In this document: positions 19,055 through 28,162 of the stretch, in pieces
Layout: each line of letters begins with the position of its first letter
Numbering within the stretch: the stretch's first letter is position 1
NCBI GenBank assembly: GCA_016785955.1
Contig: JAEUWH010000040.1
Coordinates: 1 to 62,453 of the forward strand
DNA from: Pseudobdellovibrionaceae bacterium
GTDB lineage: Bacteria > Bdellovibrionota > Bdellovibrionia > Bdellovibrionales > Bdellovibrionaceae
Direction: 5' to 3'
DNA length: 62,453 bases
The notes under the pieces: model-generated
What the model was told of the DNA's origin: nothing
What the model saw: the letters and a program-made list of their open reading frames with translations, nothing else
The model's database searches: none
Program-made: the position numbers and the translations under genes

Positions 19055-19734
19055 ACTTTGTAAAAAGCTTCGATCACAATTTTCATCGACATCTTACTTT
19101 TTCCAACACGACGATCCTCAAAAACGATAGGAACCTCTTTGACTTTGAAATTATGACGAGAGGCTTTGTATTTTAACTCGATCTGAAAACTGTATCCGTT
19201 CGAGGTCACTGAATCTAAATTGATTTTCTGCAAAACATCACGCCGCCAGGAATTAAACCCACCAGTCCAATCGTTGATAGGATATCCCAAAATAATTCTC
19301 GAGTACAAACTTCCTCCCCGAGAAATTACTTTTCGAAGAAGTCCCCAATTTACAGTTTCTCCGCCCTTGACATAGCGCGAGCCTATAACAAAATCAAACG
19401 CTCCCCAGCTTTGAACATGTTGAACTAAATCGATAGGCCGATGAGAAAAGTCAGCATCCATTTCAATCAAGTGAGTGTACTCACGCTCCAAACCCCACTT
19501 GAACCCAGCAATGTAAGCACGTCCCAATCCTTCTTTTTTTTGACGCGTCAACAAGTACACGTAATTTGGAAACAAACCCATTAGATCCTGAACAATTCTC
19601 CCTGTACCATCTGGCGAACTATCATCAACCACAAGGATATGAAGACCTAAATTTTGATCTAATACCGCACGAATAATCGCTTCAATATTTTCTTTTTCAT
19701 TGTAAGTCGGAATAATAACTAGACCTTTAGACAT
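19033..19734 (-). CDS. Polyprenyl-phosphate mannosyltransferase-like GT2
   Basis: The protein resembles dolichol/polyprenol-phosphate mannose synthase. It begins LVIIPTYNEKENIEAII, carries VVDDSSPDGTGRIV and a metal-binding EMDADFSHRP (D-x-D), then GSRYVKGGETVNWG and WTGGFNSWRR. It transfers a sugar from a nucleotide donor to a lipid phosphate carrier at the inner membrane. The start MSKGLVIIP at 19734 fits the family better than the longer MPIYYK start at 19761. It has no C-terminal membrane anchor, unlike some relatives. Confidence 0.88.
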   Translation of the reverse strand: MSKGLVIIPTYNEKENIEAIIRAVLDQNLGLHILVVDDSSPDGTGRIVQDLMGLFPNYVYLLTRQKKEGLGRAYIAGFKWGLEREYTHLIEMDADFSHRPIDLVQHVQSWGAFDFVIGSRYVKGGETVNWGLLRKVISRGGSLYSRIILGYPINDWTGGFNSWRRDVLQKINLDSVTSNGYSFQIELKYKASRHNFKVKEVPIVFEDRRVGKSKMSMKIVIEAFYKVWQIRWS

Positions 19735-19799
19735 AGGACCAATCTTATAATAAATCGGCATAGATTCAAGCCGTTATTAATAAGTTATAATGATAAAAA

Positions 19800-20177
19800 T
19801 TAGGTTTTCTTCAGTTCTTTTCTCTTCGGAAGATTCAGTGGAAAAAACAGCGACTTCACCGTATCCGCATTACGCAGTTCCATTTTTTGCTTAACCATTT
19901 GGCAAGCCAAAGCGGGATTACGACGATATATTACAGGATCAAATCCACACTCGTGACATATAAGCGCCATACGCCAGCGAAGCCTCAACATCAATTCAAT
20001 TGCAAAAAGATTTACAACAAAAATGACACAGGCCACAGGCTCTATTCTGAGACTGAAAATATAGTTAATAGCCAACGCCAAAATCGCGGCTACCAAAACA
20101 TTCACTATCCCTAAACGGCGGCGTTTAAAGTAGACCTTTGAAGACCGGCAAAAAGCACAAAACCCACTGTGACTCAT
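19800..20177 (-). CDS. Two-membrane-segment protein with CxxC pairs
   Basis: The protein reads MSHSGFCAFCRSS at its start, then two hydrophobic segments, then ICHECGFDPV, giving two CxxC pairs that could bind one zinc ion on the cytoplasmic face. No family is recognised. The start at 20177 is chosen over the frame beginning at 20201; TATAAT lies just before it, so a nearly leaderless transcript is possible. Confidence 0.6.
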   Translation of the reverse strand: MSHSGFCAFCRSSKVYFKRRRLGIVNVLVAAILALAINYIFSLRIEPVACVIFVVNLFAIELMLRLRWRMALICHECGFDPVIYRRNPALACQMVKQKMELRNADTVKSLFFPLNLPKRKELKKT

Positions 20178-20219
20178 AAATTTATTATAAACGATACACA
20201 TCAGCAGGAGGGAATTTTG

Positions 20220-20256
20220 AATAAAATCTAGACAAACCTTAGGTCTAGATTTTATT
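20220..20256. repeat. Perfect 14-bp inverted repeat between divergent genes
   Basis: AATAAAATCTAGAC (20220-20233) and its exact reverse complement (20243-20256) are separated by 9 bp. It lies between the leftward CxxC gene and the rightward gene at 20299. With only four G/C per arm it is a poor terminator; an operator is more plausible. Confidence 0.6.
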
Positions 20257-20298
20257 AAAGCATTTAATGCTCTATAATTTTAATTTAAACTATTATAA

Positions 20299-20949
20299 AT
20301 GATAAAGACATTTCTTACACTTCTCTCAATATTATTGTTTCTTTCTTTCTTACAACCTGCCGCTGCTCAAACATCTGAAACCGAAGAATATTCATATGAA
20401 GAACTTCTTGATAAAATCAAAACTAAACAGAAAAAATATATTAAGAGTACGGCCAGCACCCCTTGGGACCAAATTTACCTCTATCCATCGTTTGCCATCA
20501 TCCAGGCCTACACTAAAATTTCTGATGGCATTTCTCCCAATTTTTACCACAGCGGTTTGCAAATTTCTTTAGGCATGGATCTGTTTTCAGAACACTGGTT
20601 TTCCGAAACGGCATTCAGAAATTTTGGCGCCAGTAAGACAGAAACTAAAGAACTTTTTTTAAAAGAATTAGATTTTAAAATTGGTCATAAAAATTACCTC
20701 TCTGATCAAATAGAGTATCGCTTCTCTCTAGGCGTAAGCACACGAACAATCCGTCTTTCTGACGAAACGACTGGCTTTCATCAAGAATCAAAAAATCCAG
20801 CTTTGATCTCTTCCGTTGGTATACTTTCTACTCTGCCTAACTCTCCCATTTTACTTGGTCTTGAGTTTAACTATCGCAGCCTTCTGGTAGCGAATGAATT
20901 TGACAAAGGCTCCATGGGACTCAATTTTATTTTTATGGGATATTTTTAA
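20299..20949 (+). CDS. Secreted protein, probable small outer-membrane barrel
   Basis: 216 residues with a clear signal peptide (MIKTFLTLLSILLFLSFLQPAAAQ). A charged segment at 25-55 follows, then alternating beta-strands (LQISLGMDLFSEHWFSETAF; SVGILSTLPNSP) ending in aromatic residues (FMGYF), typical of an eight-strand-type barrel. No family was recognised. It is followed 8 bp later by a membrane protein gene, so the two may be co-transcribed. Confidence 0.65.
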   Translation: MIKTFLTLLSILLFLSFLQPAAAQTSETEEYSYEELLDKIKTKQKKYIKSTASTPWDQIYLYPSFAIIQAYTKISDGISPNFYHSGLQISLGMDLFSEHWFSETAFRNFGASKTETKELFLKELDFKIGHKNYLSDQIEYRFSLGVSTRTIRLSDETTGFHQESKNPALISSVGILSTLPNSPILLGLEFNYRSLLVANEFDKGSMGLNFIFMGYF

Positions 20950-20957
20950 GGGGCCAA

Positions 20958-21509
20958 ATGAGTTTTTTTAATAACCTCCAATACAAAACAAAAAAAAGCG
21001 TTGTATTTTTAATTTGGTTTTTCAAAAACCCCATTGAACACATCAAGAAACTACCCCGTTGGTCCCTCCGGAATATTCTCCTTGTTCATTTTATTTTCTC
21101 GGTAGTATCGGGCACCCTGGCGGGAATAATTAGTTTAAAAGTCTGGAATATTTTATTTGGCATCCTGGCCTTTCCATTTATTTCGATGACACTCACATTG
21201 GTCTTATCGACATTTATCTACTATTACTTTCAAGTTTTCGAAAAACGCACGGTGGACTATGTCCAACTTCTTTCATTGGTTGTTTTTGCAAATTTTCCAT
21301 TTTTTATTTTTCAGATCGCGTCCAACTACATCCCATTTATCAGCTTTATAGGGCTTCTCTTTACAGGAATGCTGTTAATTGTCGGGTTGACAGAAAGTTT
21401 TAAAATGACCAAACGACGCTCGGTCCGCCTTGTTGCCACTCTTTGGTTTTTAATTTTTTTAGTCTGGCTAACCAATAAATTAAGTGTCGCACGTATGGAT
21501 ACATTTTAA
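20958..21509 (+). CDS. Yip1-like integral membrane protein
   Basis: 183 residues with about five membrane segments (around 42-62, 66-90, 105-125, 130-150, 160-175) and few loops. The length and the pattern of a long amphipathic N-terminus followed by clustered helices resemble bacterial Yip1-domain proteins, but no diagnostic motif is present. It lies directly behind the putative outer-membrane protein gene. Confidence 0.6.
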   Translation: MSFFNNLQYKTKKSVVFLIWFFKNPIEHIKKLPRWSLRNILLVHFIFSVVSGTLAGIISLKVWNILFGILAFPFISMTLTLVLSTFIYYYFQVFEKRTVDYVQLLSLVVFANFPFFIFQIASNYIPFISFIGLLFTGMLLIVGLTESFKMTKRRSVRLVATLWFLIFLVWLTNKLSVARMDTF

Positions 21510-21551
21510 GCTATCCAACTCTGTCGGCGACCACTAAATTTTTTTCAATTT

Positions 21552-21992
21552 TCAGTTACGACCAGTAGATCCAAATCCACCATGACCTCGAGCTGTATCA
21601 GAAAGATCATTCACCAAATGTATTTCAGCTTGAATGATCGGACACACTACCAACTGAGCAATTCGCTCTTGATCTTGAATCTCCACGGGCTCGTTACTGA
21701 GGTTGATTAAAATAATTTTTACTTCCCCACGGTAATCAGCATCGATCGTTCCTGGCGTATTCAACAACGTCATCCCTTGCTTAATCGCCCAACCACTGCG
21801 TGGACGAGCTTGAATTTCAAAACCTTCAGGAATTTCAAAAGACAATCCCGTCGGGATCAACGCGCGCTCTAAGGGCCTCAATACTACTGGTTTGTCTAAT
21901 TGTGCCCTCACATCTAGCCCGCTTGATCCGCGGGATTGGTAGGCCGGTAAGTCACCTTTAAAGTTCACTAATGTCTTTACTTTTAATTTCAC
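21552..21992 (-). CDS. dut: Deoxyuridine triphosphatase
   Basis: Dut hydrolyses dUTP to dUMP, preventing uracil incorporation. All trimeric-dUTPase motifs are visible: SSGLDVRA (motif 1), ARPRSGWAIKQG (2), NTPGTIDADYRGEVKI (3), ERIAQLVVCP (4) and RGHGGFGSTG (5). At 146 residues it is complete. It starts at GTG with AAGGGGG upstream, 9 bp after the M16 peptidase gene. Confidence 0.96.
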   Translation of the reverse strand: MKLKVKTLVNFKGDLPAYQSRGSSGLDVRAQLDKPVVLRPLERALIPTGLSFEIPEGFEIQARPRSGWAIKQGMTLLNTPGTIDADYRGEVKIILINLSNEPVEIQDQERIAQLVVCPIIQAEIHLVNDLSDTARGHGGFGSTGRN

Positions 21993-22001
21993 GAATCCCC
22001 C

Positions 22002-23273
22002 TTACGATTTTACCCACCAAGAATTTCTTGACTCAACATTGGGCCCCACAAGAGCCCCGGACAATAAATCTATGTCCATATGATTATCTATATATTCACG
22101 AACTGAATCTACATTGATTTTTGAAATCATCTTCTGAATATCTTCGACGGTCTTTGGCTTTTTGAAAATTAACTCATTAATAGCGATACTGTTCATACGA
22201 TTCTCGACATCATCCGACCCGAGTAATATCGCTCCCTTAATTTGATTTTTAAAAAAATCAACCTCTTTACTGGTTAATCCTTTGGTCTTTAGTTTTTTCA
22301 ATTCCCTAATTGTGGTCGCCACCAACTCTTTTAATTTTTTACCATCACATGCGGCTTGAATCGTAATAAATCCAGCATCCGACATCGTATGCAGCTGACT
22401 CTGAATCGAATACGCTAAGCCTTTTGTTTCACGTACACTTTGAAACAATCGAGACGTCATGCCTCCACCCAAAACTGAGTTCACAATAAACGCTTCCATC
22501 CTCAATTCATCGCGGAACGAAGTTGCTGGCAACGCAAACAAAACATGAGTTTGTTCTGTGTCTTTATTTTTCGCAGTCCGAGACTTATGCCAAATCGGAC
22601 GTTCAGAACCTTTCCTCAAGGTAAAGTCTGTCACTTTGCGAGACTTCAAATTTTTATTCAAAAAATCAGCAATTTTGTCATGATTTAAGTTACCGGCACA
22701 ACTGATAACCAAATTCGAGCCCTGATAGTTTTCATGATAATATTTGTAAACATCAGCTTCTTTAAACCCATATACGGTCTTAATTGAACCTAAAATTGGG
22801 CGCCCCACATAATGTCCCGCATAGGCCGGCTCAAGCAAATAGTCATAGATAATATCGTCAGGCTGATCCTCGCTCATCGCGATTTCTTGAATGATAACAT
22901 TCTTTTCGTTCGCAAAGTCCTTTTTAGAAAATTTCATATTTGAAACTAGATCCATCAACACATCGACAGCTGTTTTCCAATCATCTTTCAAAACAAGACC
23001 ATGAAAACAAGTATGTTCTTTACTTGTGAATGCATTTAAATCACCACCTAACGCCTCGAGTGATTTTGCAATATCAAATGCTGATCTTTTTTTTGTACCT
23101 TTAAAAACAATGTGCTCTAAGAAATGGGTAATGCCTGACAACTTCTCGTCTTCATATCGAGACCCTACGTCCACCCAAAATCCAACAGAAAATGATTGCG
23201 CCGTCGGGTGGTGCTCGCTTACAAGCGTGGCACCACTGTCTAGTTTTGTTTTTTTATATTTAATAGATGGCAT
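22002..23273 (-). CDS. M16-family zinc peptidase
   Basis: An insulinase/mitochondrial-processing-peptidase-type metalloprotease. The inverted zinc motif HFLEH sits near residue 50 in GITHFLEHIVFKGTKKR, and the downstream Glu ligand is in the EKNVIIQEIAMSEDQ stretch. GGGMTSRLFQSVRETKGLAYS is the R/Y-containing C-domain motif. At 423 residues it is the single-unit bacterial type (YmxG-like). No signal peptide is visible. It lies between pnp and dut, a conserved neighbourhood for this peptidase. Confidence 0.93.
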   Translation of the reverse strand: MPSIKYKKTKLDSGATLVSEHHPTAQSFSVGFWVDVGSRYEDEKLSGITHFLEHIVFKGTKKRSAFDIAKSLEALGGDLNAFTSKEHTCFHGLVLKDDWKTAVDVLMDLVSNMKFSKKDFANEKNVIIQEIAMSEDQPDDIIYDYLLEPAYAGHYVGRPILGSIKTVYGFKEADVYKYYHENYQGSNLVISCAGNLNHDKIADFLNKNLKSRKVTDFTLRKGSERPIWHKSRTAKNKDTEQTHVLFALPATSFRDELRMEAFIVNSVLGGGMTSRLFQSVRETKGLAYSIQSQLHTMSDAGFITIQAACDGKKLKELVATTIRELKKLKTKGLTSKEVDFFKNQIKGAILLGSDDVENRMNSIAINELIFKKPKTVEDIQKMISKINVDSVREYIDNHMDIDLLSGALVGPNVESRNSWWVKS

Positions 23274-23290
23274 CTTTGCTTTTGCAATCT

Positions 23291-25384
23291 CTATTGCAAA
23301 AGAGCTTTACGCGACAACTTGATTCTTCCGGCGCGATCAACTTCTAAAACTTTAACGTCGATAGTCTCGCCTTCCTTAAGAACATCCGTCACCTGCTTGA
23401 CTCGTTCATTCGCAATTTCAGAAATATGCAATAAACCTTGCGTTCCCGAGAAAATTTCGACAAAAGCACCAAATTCCGCAATCTTAACTACACGACCTTT
23501 GTATGTTTTGCCTACTTCCGCTTCCGCACAGATATCATTGATCATTTGAATCGCTTTTTTAGTAGCTTCGGGATCACTAGACGCTACATGAATGGTTCCA
23601 TCATCTTCGATCTCAATCTTAACGCCAGTTGCTTCCGTGATACCACGAATAACTTTCCCACCGGCTCCGATAACTTCGCGAATTTTATCTGGTTTAATTT
23701 TAAGCGTCTCAATACGAGGAGCAAAATCAGAAATCTGGCCACGAGGTGCCTTGATGACCTTCTCCATCTCAGTCAAGATATGTAAACGCCCAACACGAGC
23801 CTGCTCAAGAGCTTGTTCCATAACCTCAAAAGAAACGGAATCAATCTTGATATCCATTTGTAAGGCCGTGATTCCAGTTGCTGTGCCTGCCACTTTGAAG
23901 TCCATATCACCTAGATGATCTTCATCACCTAGAATATCACTTAGAACCGCATATTTACTGCCTTCTTTGATTAAACCCATCGCAATACCAGCAACGTTAC
24001 CTTTGATCTGAACCCCAGCATCAAGAAGCGCTAACGTACCCGAACACACTGTCCCCATAGATGAAGAGCCATTGCTTTCCAGAACTTCACTCACCACGCG
24101 AATCGTATATGGAAACACAGTCTGGTCAGGAATAACTGGCTTCAATGCACGCTCAGCAAGATTTCCATGACCGATCTCTCGACGACCTTGACCACCAAAA
24201 CGACCGACTTCACCCACTGAATACGGAGGAAAGTTATAATGCAGCATAAATTTACGCTTAATAGTTCCATGTAAAGCATCAACCGATTGCTCATCATCCC
24301 CTGTACCCAAAGTGACTGTGCCAAGAACTTGCGTCTCGCCACGAGTAAATAACCCCGAACCATGGGCGCGAGGTAAAAATCCAACTTCATTAGCAATCGG
24401 GCGAACAGTTTTCGTATCACGACCATCTAAACGAATTTTATTATCTAAAATAAGAGCCCGAGACACTTTGTATTTCACATCTTCAACAATCGTATTTAAA
24501 TCTTTAGCACGTTCTGCTTTTAGATCTTTTTCAGTGATTACTTCGACATAGGCCGTATGAGCCTTGTCATAAGCCTCATCAACCGCCGCATAACGCTCCA
24601 TTTTTTCTTTCACTTGAAATGCTTTTTGAATTTCTGGAGTCAAGAACGACTCGACTTGAGCACGGAACGTTTCGTCAATTTTTTTAGCTTCAAATTTACG
24701 CTTCGCTTTTGAACCCGTTTTTTCACGAAGCTCATCCTGCGCATTCAGCAAAGGCTGCAAAGCCTCGTGAGCAAACTTAAGCGCACCTAAAACCGCCGCT
24801 TCGTTCACAAACTTAGTTTCACCTTCGACCATCAAGATACCATTGCGAGTTCCCGCAACGATGACGTCTAAATCTGATTTTTCCATCTGCTGCGGGGTTG
24901 GGTTCGCAATAAAGTGGCCGTCAATACGACCCACTTGAACCGCGGCCGTTGGACCACCAAATGGAATGTCCGAAATATGCAGTGCTGACGAAGCACCTAG
25001 AGATGCCAAAATTTCAATTGGAAATGATCCATCGGCGCTTAGCACCGTCGCCACGACTTGCGTCTCATTTCTATAGCCCTCAGGAAATGAAGGTCTTAAA
25101 GGTCTATCGATCAAGCGAGCAATTAAAACTTGTTCAGTACTTGGTTTGCTTTCGCGCTTAAAATATCCACCAGGTATTTTTCCAGTGGCGTAAAATTTTT
25201 CTTGGTATTCTACCGTTAATGGAAAAAAATCAACAGCGCTGGCCTCTTTTTTAGAAACCGCAGTTACCAGAACGATATTGTTTCCGCACGTTACTAGCGT
25301 CGATCCATCCGCCTGCTTGGCCATCCTTCCTGTTTCGATAGTAATTTGTTTACCACCCACGGAAGTCGTTACGGTCGTCTTCAT
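23291..25384 (-). CDS. pnp: Polyribonucleotide phosphorylase
   Basis: PNPase degrades RNA 3' to 5' by phosphorolysis and is a degradosome component. Two RNase PH-like domains are seen (LIARLIDRPLRPSFPEGY; the second with RAHGSGLFTRGETQ and VLESNGSSSMGTVCSG). A KH domain (IGAGGKVIRGITEATG) and a C-terminal S1 domain (YKGRVVKIAEFGAFVEIFSG) follow. The ATG at 25384 is preferred over TTG at 25387 because AGGAG lies 5 nt away. It follows rpsO, with hairpins between them. Confidence 0.96.
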   Translation of the reverse strand: MKTTVTTSVGGKQITIETGRMAKQADGSTLVTCGNNIVLVTAVSKKEASAVDFFPLTVEYQEKFYATGKIPGGYFKRESKPSTEQVLIARLIDRPLRPSFPEGYRNETQVVATVLSADGSFPIEILASLGASSALHISDIPFGGPTAAVQVGRIDGHFIANPTPQQMEKSDLDVIVAGTRNGILMVEGETKFVNEAAVLGALKFAHEALQPLLNAQDELREKTGSKAKRKFEAKKIDETFRAQVESFLTPEIQKAFQVKEKMERYAAVDEAYDKAHTAYVEVITEKDLKAERAKDLNTIVEDVKYKVSRALILDNKIRLDGRDTKTVRPIANEVGFLPRAHGSGLFTRGETQVLGTVTLGTGDDEQSVDALHGTIKRKFMLHYNFPPYSVGEVGRFGGQGRREIGHGNLAERALKPVIPDQTVFPYTIRVVSEVLESNGSSSMGTVCSGTLALLDAGVQIKGNVAGIAMGLIKEGSKYAVLSDILGDEDHLGDMDFKVAGTATGITALQMDIKIDSVSFEVMEQALEQARVGRLHILTEMEKVIKAPRGQISDFAPRIETLKIKPDKIREVIGAGGKVIRGITEATGVKIEIEDDGTIHVASSDPEATKKAIQMINDICAEAEVGKTYKGRVVKIAEFGAFVEIFSGTQGLLHISEIANERVKQVTDVLKEGETIDVKVLEVDRAGRIKLSRKALLQ

Positions 25385-25436
25385 CAAAACTCCTTTTTAT
25401 CTTTTTCTGAAATCACCTTAAGCGACTCCAATTAGA

Positions 25437-25504
25437 TCACCATGGGTGACCGGATTTGGCCACACTTAAACATGTGGCCGTTTGATCACCCAACAAAAGG
25501 GTGA
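25437..25504 (-). promoter_or_regulatory. Three hairpins between rpsO and pnp
   Basis: Three perfect stems follow one another: TCACC/GGTGA (25437-25449), GGCCACA/TGTGGCC (25458-25479) and TCACCC/GGGTGA (25486-25504). In the leftward transcript they lie between the rpsO stop and the pnp SD. In E. coli the equivalent leader is cut by RNase III and used for PNPase autocontrol, so a similar role is inferred here. No U-run follows any of them, so simple termination is less likely. Confidence 0.55.
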
Positions 25505-25519
25505 ACTAAAATACACGAA

Positions 25520-25789
25520 CTATTTTCTGATTTCTAAATCAACCAGGATTTGACTATATTTTTTTTCGTCAGTTCTTTTTAAGTAATCCAAAAGCTTACG
25601 ACGTTGATTAACCGCGGTTATAAGACCCATTTTAGAATGATTATCTTTTTTATGAGTCAAAAAGTGCTGAGTTAAATGAGTGATTTTTTCTGTTAACAAT
25701 GCGATTTGAATTTCGCTTGAACCAGTATCACCTTCGTGACGTTTAAATGCTTTTAAAATTTGTGCTTTTACTAGTTTATGGACTGCCAT
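25520..25789 (-). CDS. rpsO: 30S ribosomal protein S15
   Basis: S15 binds the central 16S domain early in 30S assembly. The 89-residue sequence shows FKRHEGDTGSSEIQIALLTEKI, LTQHFLTHKKDNHSKMGL and RRKLLDYLKRTDEKKY, the standard S15 pattern. GGAG precedes the ATG at 25789. pnp follows in the same direction. Confidence 0.97.
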   Translation of the reverse strand: MAVHKLVKAQILKAFKRHEGDTGSSEIQIALLTEKITHLTQHFLTHKKDNHSKMGLITAVNQRRKLLDYLKRTDEKKYSQILVDLEIRK

Positions 25790-25921
25790 TAAAGTCTCTC
25801 CTTCATTTGCGAATACACGTAAATAATAATTAGGTGATTCTTGGTTAGTATAGCCAATTGAGCGTCATGGCTGACAGAGCATTAGCTTTGTTGGAATGGA
25901 TAACTTGATTAGCTAGGTACG

Positions 25922-27085
25922 TCAATTAGAAAGCATTTTTGTGGAACAGAAATACTCGAGCTTAATAGTCCCGACGGGCAGACTGCCCTTTAGAATAATT
26001 TCATTTTTTTCAACTTTTTCAATTTCGATCTTATCTGGTCCATCCCAGTGGATGCTGACTCGGTATTGTTTTGCCGCCTCATCATAAACCGGCTCACAGT
26101 CTAATTTAACAGTTTTAACCAAATCTTTAATTTTTTCGCTTAAAAACAACAGCTGCTTGCCATAATCTTCAGCACAAACACTGCCCCTCACTCCATTTGT
26201 CTCTTTGGCCAGTTTTTCATAAGCTAAACCGTACGACTCATTCGCACTTTTATCCAAACAATCCGCATCACCTTCGTTCACTACGATCGCGTGGAATTGA
26301 AACTTTTTCATTGGCCAATTTGCTTTCAAATACTTGACCAACTCCTCGGGTTTATTACGCTTTTGAATGATTGGTAAGCCATTGCTACCTTCATAAGGTG
26401 TCTCATCGGCATCGGCGATAAAAACGACGTTCACGGAAGCATCAGGTCTCATAAAGGGCGAGGTCGCCACCTTCTCTCTCTCTAAGAATCGATAGGTTGC
26501 ATAGATTCCTTGCTCATAGGGAGAGCCTGACTCTTTTCGTTGGATGACTTGGGCAAATAGGGTCTCGGCATCTAGTTCGGGAATTTTAGAGTCAAGATAA
26601 CGACTGCTATTAGCAAACATTTGCAGCTTCCCGTCCGCATAGCTCAAGGCTGGATTGTCCACATCGGTTGTAATAACACCCACTCGCCAATCAATTGTTC
26701 TTAGATTTTTAATAAACAATGGAAAACGAGATGACATATTCTTCTGCTCATCAGCCATCGAATATGAATTATCGACCACAAACAAAACGTCGGCTTTATC
26801 TGTTTCGGATAGCGTGATTACTTTTTCCATTTTTTGATAGGCCGGCTCTGTCACCCCTGGATTTTCAGGTGTGACCACGGCAGGTGGACGAACACCACCA
26901 ATATCAGGAGCACCTGGATCCACAGGCACCGCCCCCGCATCTTGATTGTTGTTATCACCTGACGTAGGTAAACTAGAAGGCAGTTTACCAACACGAATCT
27001 CTCCCGGCTGACCGCAGTTGTTAAAAGCAATCATCACCAGCAACAAGCACATATTGATAAAAAGTAATGCGCGTTTTCGTCTCAC
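25922..27085 (-). CDS. Lipoprotein with von Willebrand factor A domain
   Basis: 387 residues. The N-terminus is a lipoprotein signal (MRRKRALLFINMCLLLVMIAFNNC; lipid Cys 24) followed by a Pro/Gly-rich linker. The VWA domain starts near residue 97 with VLFVVDNSYSM, an intact D-x-S-x-S metal site. TTDVD and VVFIADADETP supply further MIDAS-like acidic residues. Such proteins bind partners through a divalent ion at the cell surface. It is placed between truB and rpsO inside a translation gene block, which is not the usual order. Confidence 0.8.
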   Translation of the reverse strand: MRRKRALLFINMCLLLVMIAFNNCGQPGEIRVGKLPSSLPTSGDNNNQDAGAVPVDPGAPDIGGVRPPAVVTPENPGVTEPAYQKMEKVITLSETDKADVLFVVDNSYSMADEQKNMSSRFPLFIKNLRTIDWRVGVITTDVDNPALSYADGKLQMFANSSRYLDSKIPELDAETLFAQVIQRKESGSPYEQGIYATYRFLEREKVATSPFMRPDASVNVVFIADADETPYEGSNGLPIIQKRNKPEELVKYLKANWPMKKFQFHAIVVNEGDADCLDKSANESYGLAYEKLAKETNGVRGSVCAEDYGKQLLFLSEKIKDLVKTVKLDCEPVYDEAAKQYRVSIHWDGPDKIEIEKVEKNEIILKGSLPVGTIKLEYFCSTKMLSN

Positions 27086-27169
27086 ACTACTCTCTTCGGC
27101 CAGTTTTGGAAAACTTAATAGGTCCAGGTCTAAAGATAATGAATTATTTTATCGTTACCAAATGCCTTA

Positions 27170-27194
27170 AAACCCGCACTAGTGGCTCGGGTTT
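27170..27194 (-). terminator. Stem-loop at the truB stop codon
   Basis: AAACCCG (27170-27176) pairs with CGGGTTT (27188-27194). In the leftward transcript the stem contains the truB stop codon and ends in only four U, so it is a weak intrinsic terminator closing the rimP-truB run. Confidence 0.5.
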
Positions 27195-28114
27195 ACGAAA
27201 ATTCGTTTAACTTCAATAGTATCCGAAACCGACAGGATACCCCGCAGTTGGCGATTAAAAAAGCAAAATATTTCGCCAAAAAAACCTAAATCCCGTATGC
27301 GTTTTGACAGACTGTATGAAACTAAACCATTTTTCAGCTTTTCGGCCTCGGAAAACTCAAGCTCTAAGACCGAACGATCTTTGAGGGCCTGCCACGGACT
27401 CAAAAAAAATGATGAATTTTGATTTGTTGAAAAATCTTTCTTTTCCTTTAATTCACTCAATGTCACAGCGTCAGACACACGATAACCGCCAATAGCTATA
27501 CGCTCTAGCCCTGTCATCGTCGCTCCCACACCTAATCTCTTCCCCAATATATAAATCCACGAGCGAACGAACGAACCTTTGGAACAAGAAAACTCGACTG
27601 TCGCATTAGGAAATTTCATGTCCACAACTCTAATATCCCAAAACTTCATATCTTTTTCTGGACCTTCAAAGTTGTCCAATGTGTTATCTTTACGAGCAAT
27701 CTCGTACAACTTTTTACCATCGACTTTTTTAGCCGAATATAAAGGAATCGGTAGTTTTTGGACGCCCGACAAAGACTCGATTGCTTCCAACCACTCATTC
27801 TCGGCAACAAACATATCCGACGTCTTTAAAGTTTTTCCTGTTATGTCCCAAGTGTCAGTTTCGACACCTAACTTCATTTGCAGTCGATAGGTTTTGTCTG
27901 CCCCCATCAAATAATCGGACAACTTTACGGACTCTCCAACCAAGCAAACCAGCAACCCCTCGGCCAACGGATCTAATGTCCCAACATGTCCAACTTGTTT
28001 ATCTTTTAGGATACGACGTAATCCAAATACCACATCATGGGACGTAACACCCTTTTCCTTGCGAATTAAAAAAACACCATTCAATTTCTCATTTGCAATG
28101 AAGTTTTTTATCAT
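27179..28114 (-). CDS. truB: tRNA pseudouridine(55) synthase TruB
   Basis: TruB makes pseudouridine 55 in the T-loop of tRNAs. The sequence shows EKGVTSHDVVFGLRRIL, then the catalytic block GHVGTLDPLAEGLLVC with the nucleophilic Asp, KTYRLQMKLGVETDTWD and KGSFVRSWIYILGK. At 311 residues it is normal. It follows rbfA after 48 bp, as in most bacteria. Confidence 0.95.
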   Translation of the reverse strand: MIKNFIANEKLNGVFLIRKEKGVTSHDVVFGLRRILKDKQVGHVGTLDPLAEGLLVCLVGESVKLSDYLMGADKTYRLQMKLGVETDTWDITGKTLKTSDMFVAENEWLEAIESLSGVQKLPIPLYSAKKVDGKKLYEIARKDNTLDNFEGPEKDMKFWDIRVVDMKFPNATVEFSCSKGSFVRSWIYILGKRLGVGATMTGLERIAIGGYRVSDAVTLSELKEKKDFSTNQNSSFFLSPWQALKDRSVLELEFSEAEKLKNGLVSYSLSKRIRDLGFFGEIFCFFNRQLRGILSVSDTIEVKRIFVNPSH

Positions 28115-28162
28115 GGCGTAAAATGTCCCGGTGTATTTTTTTGACGTCTTTCTTAAGAGTAT

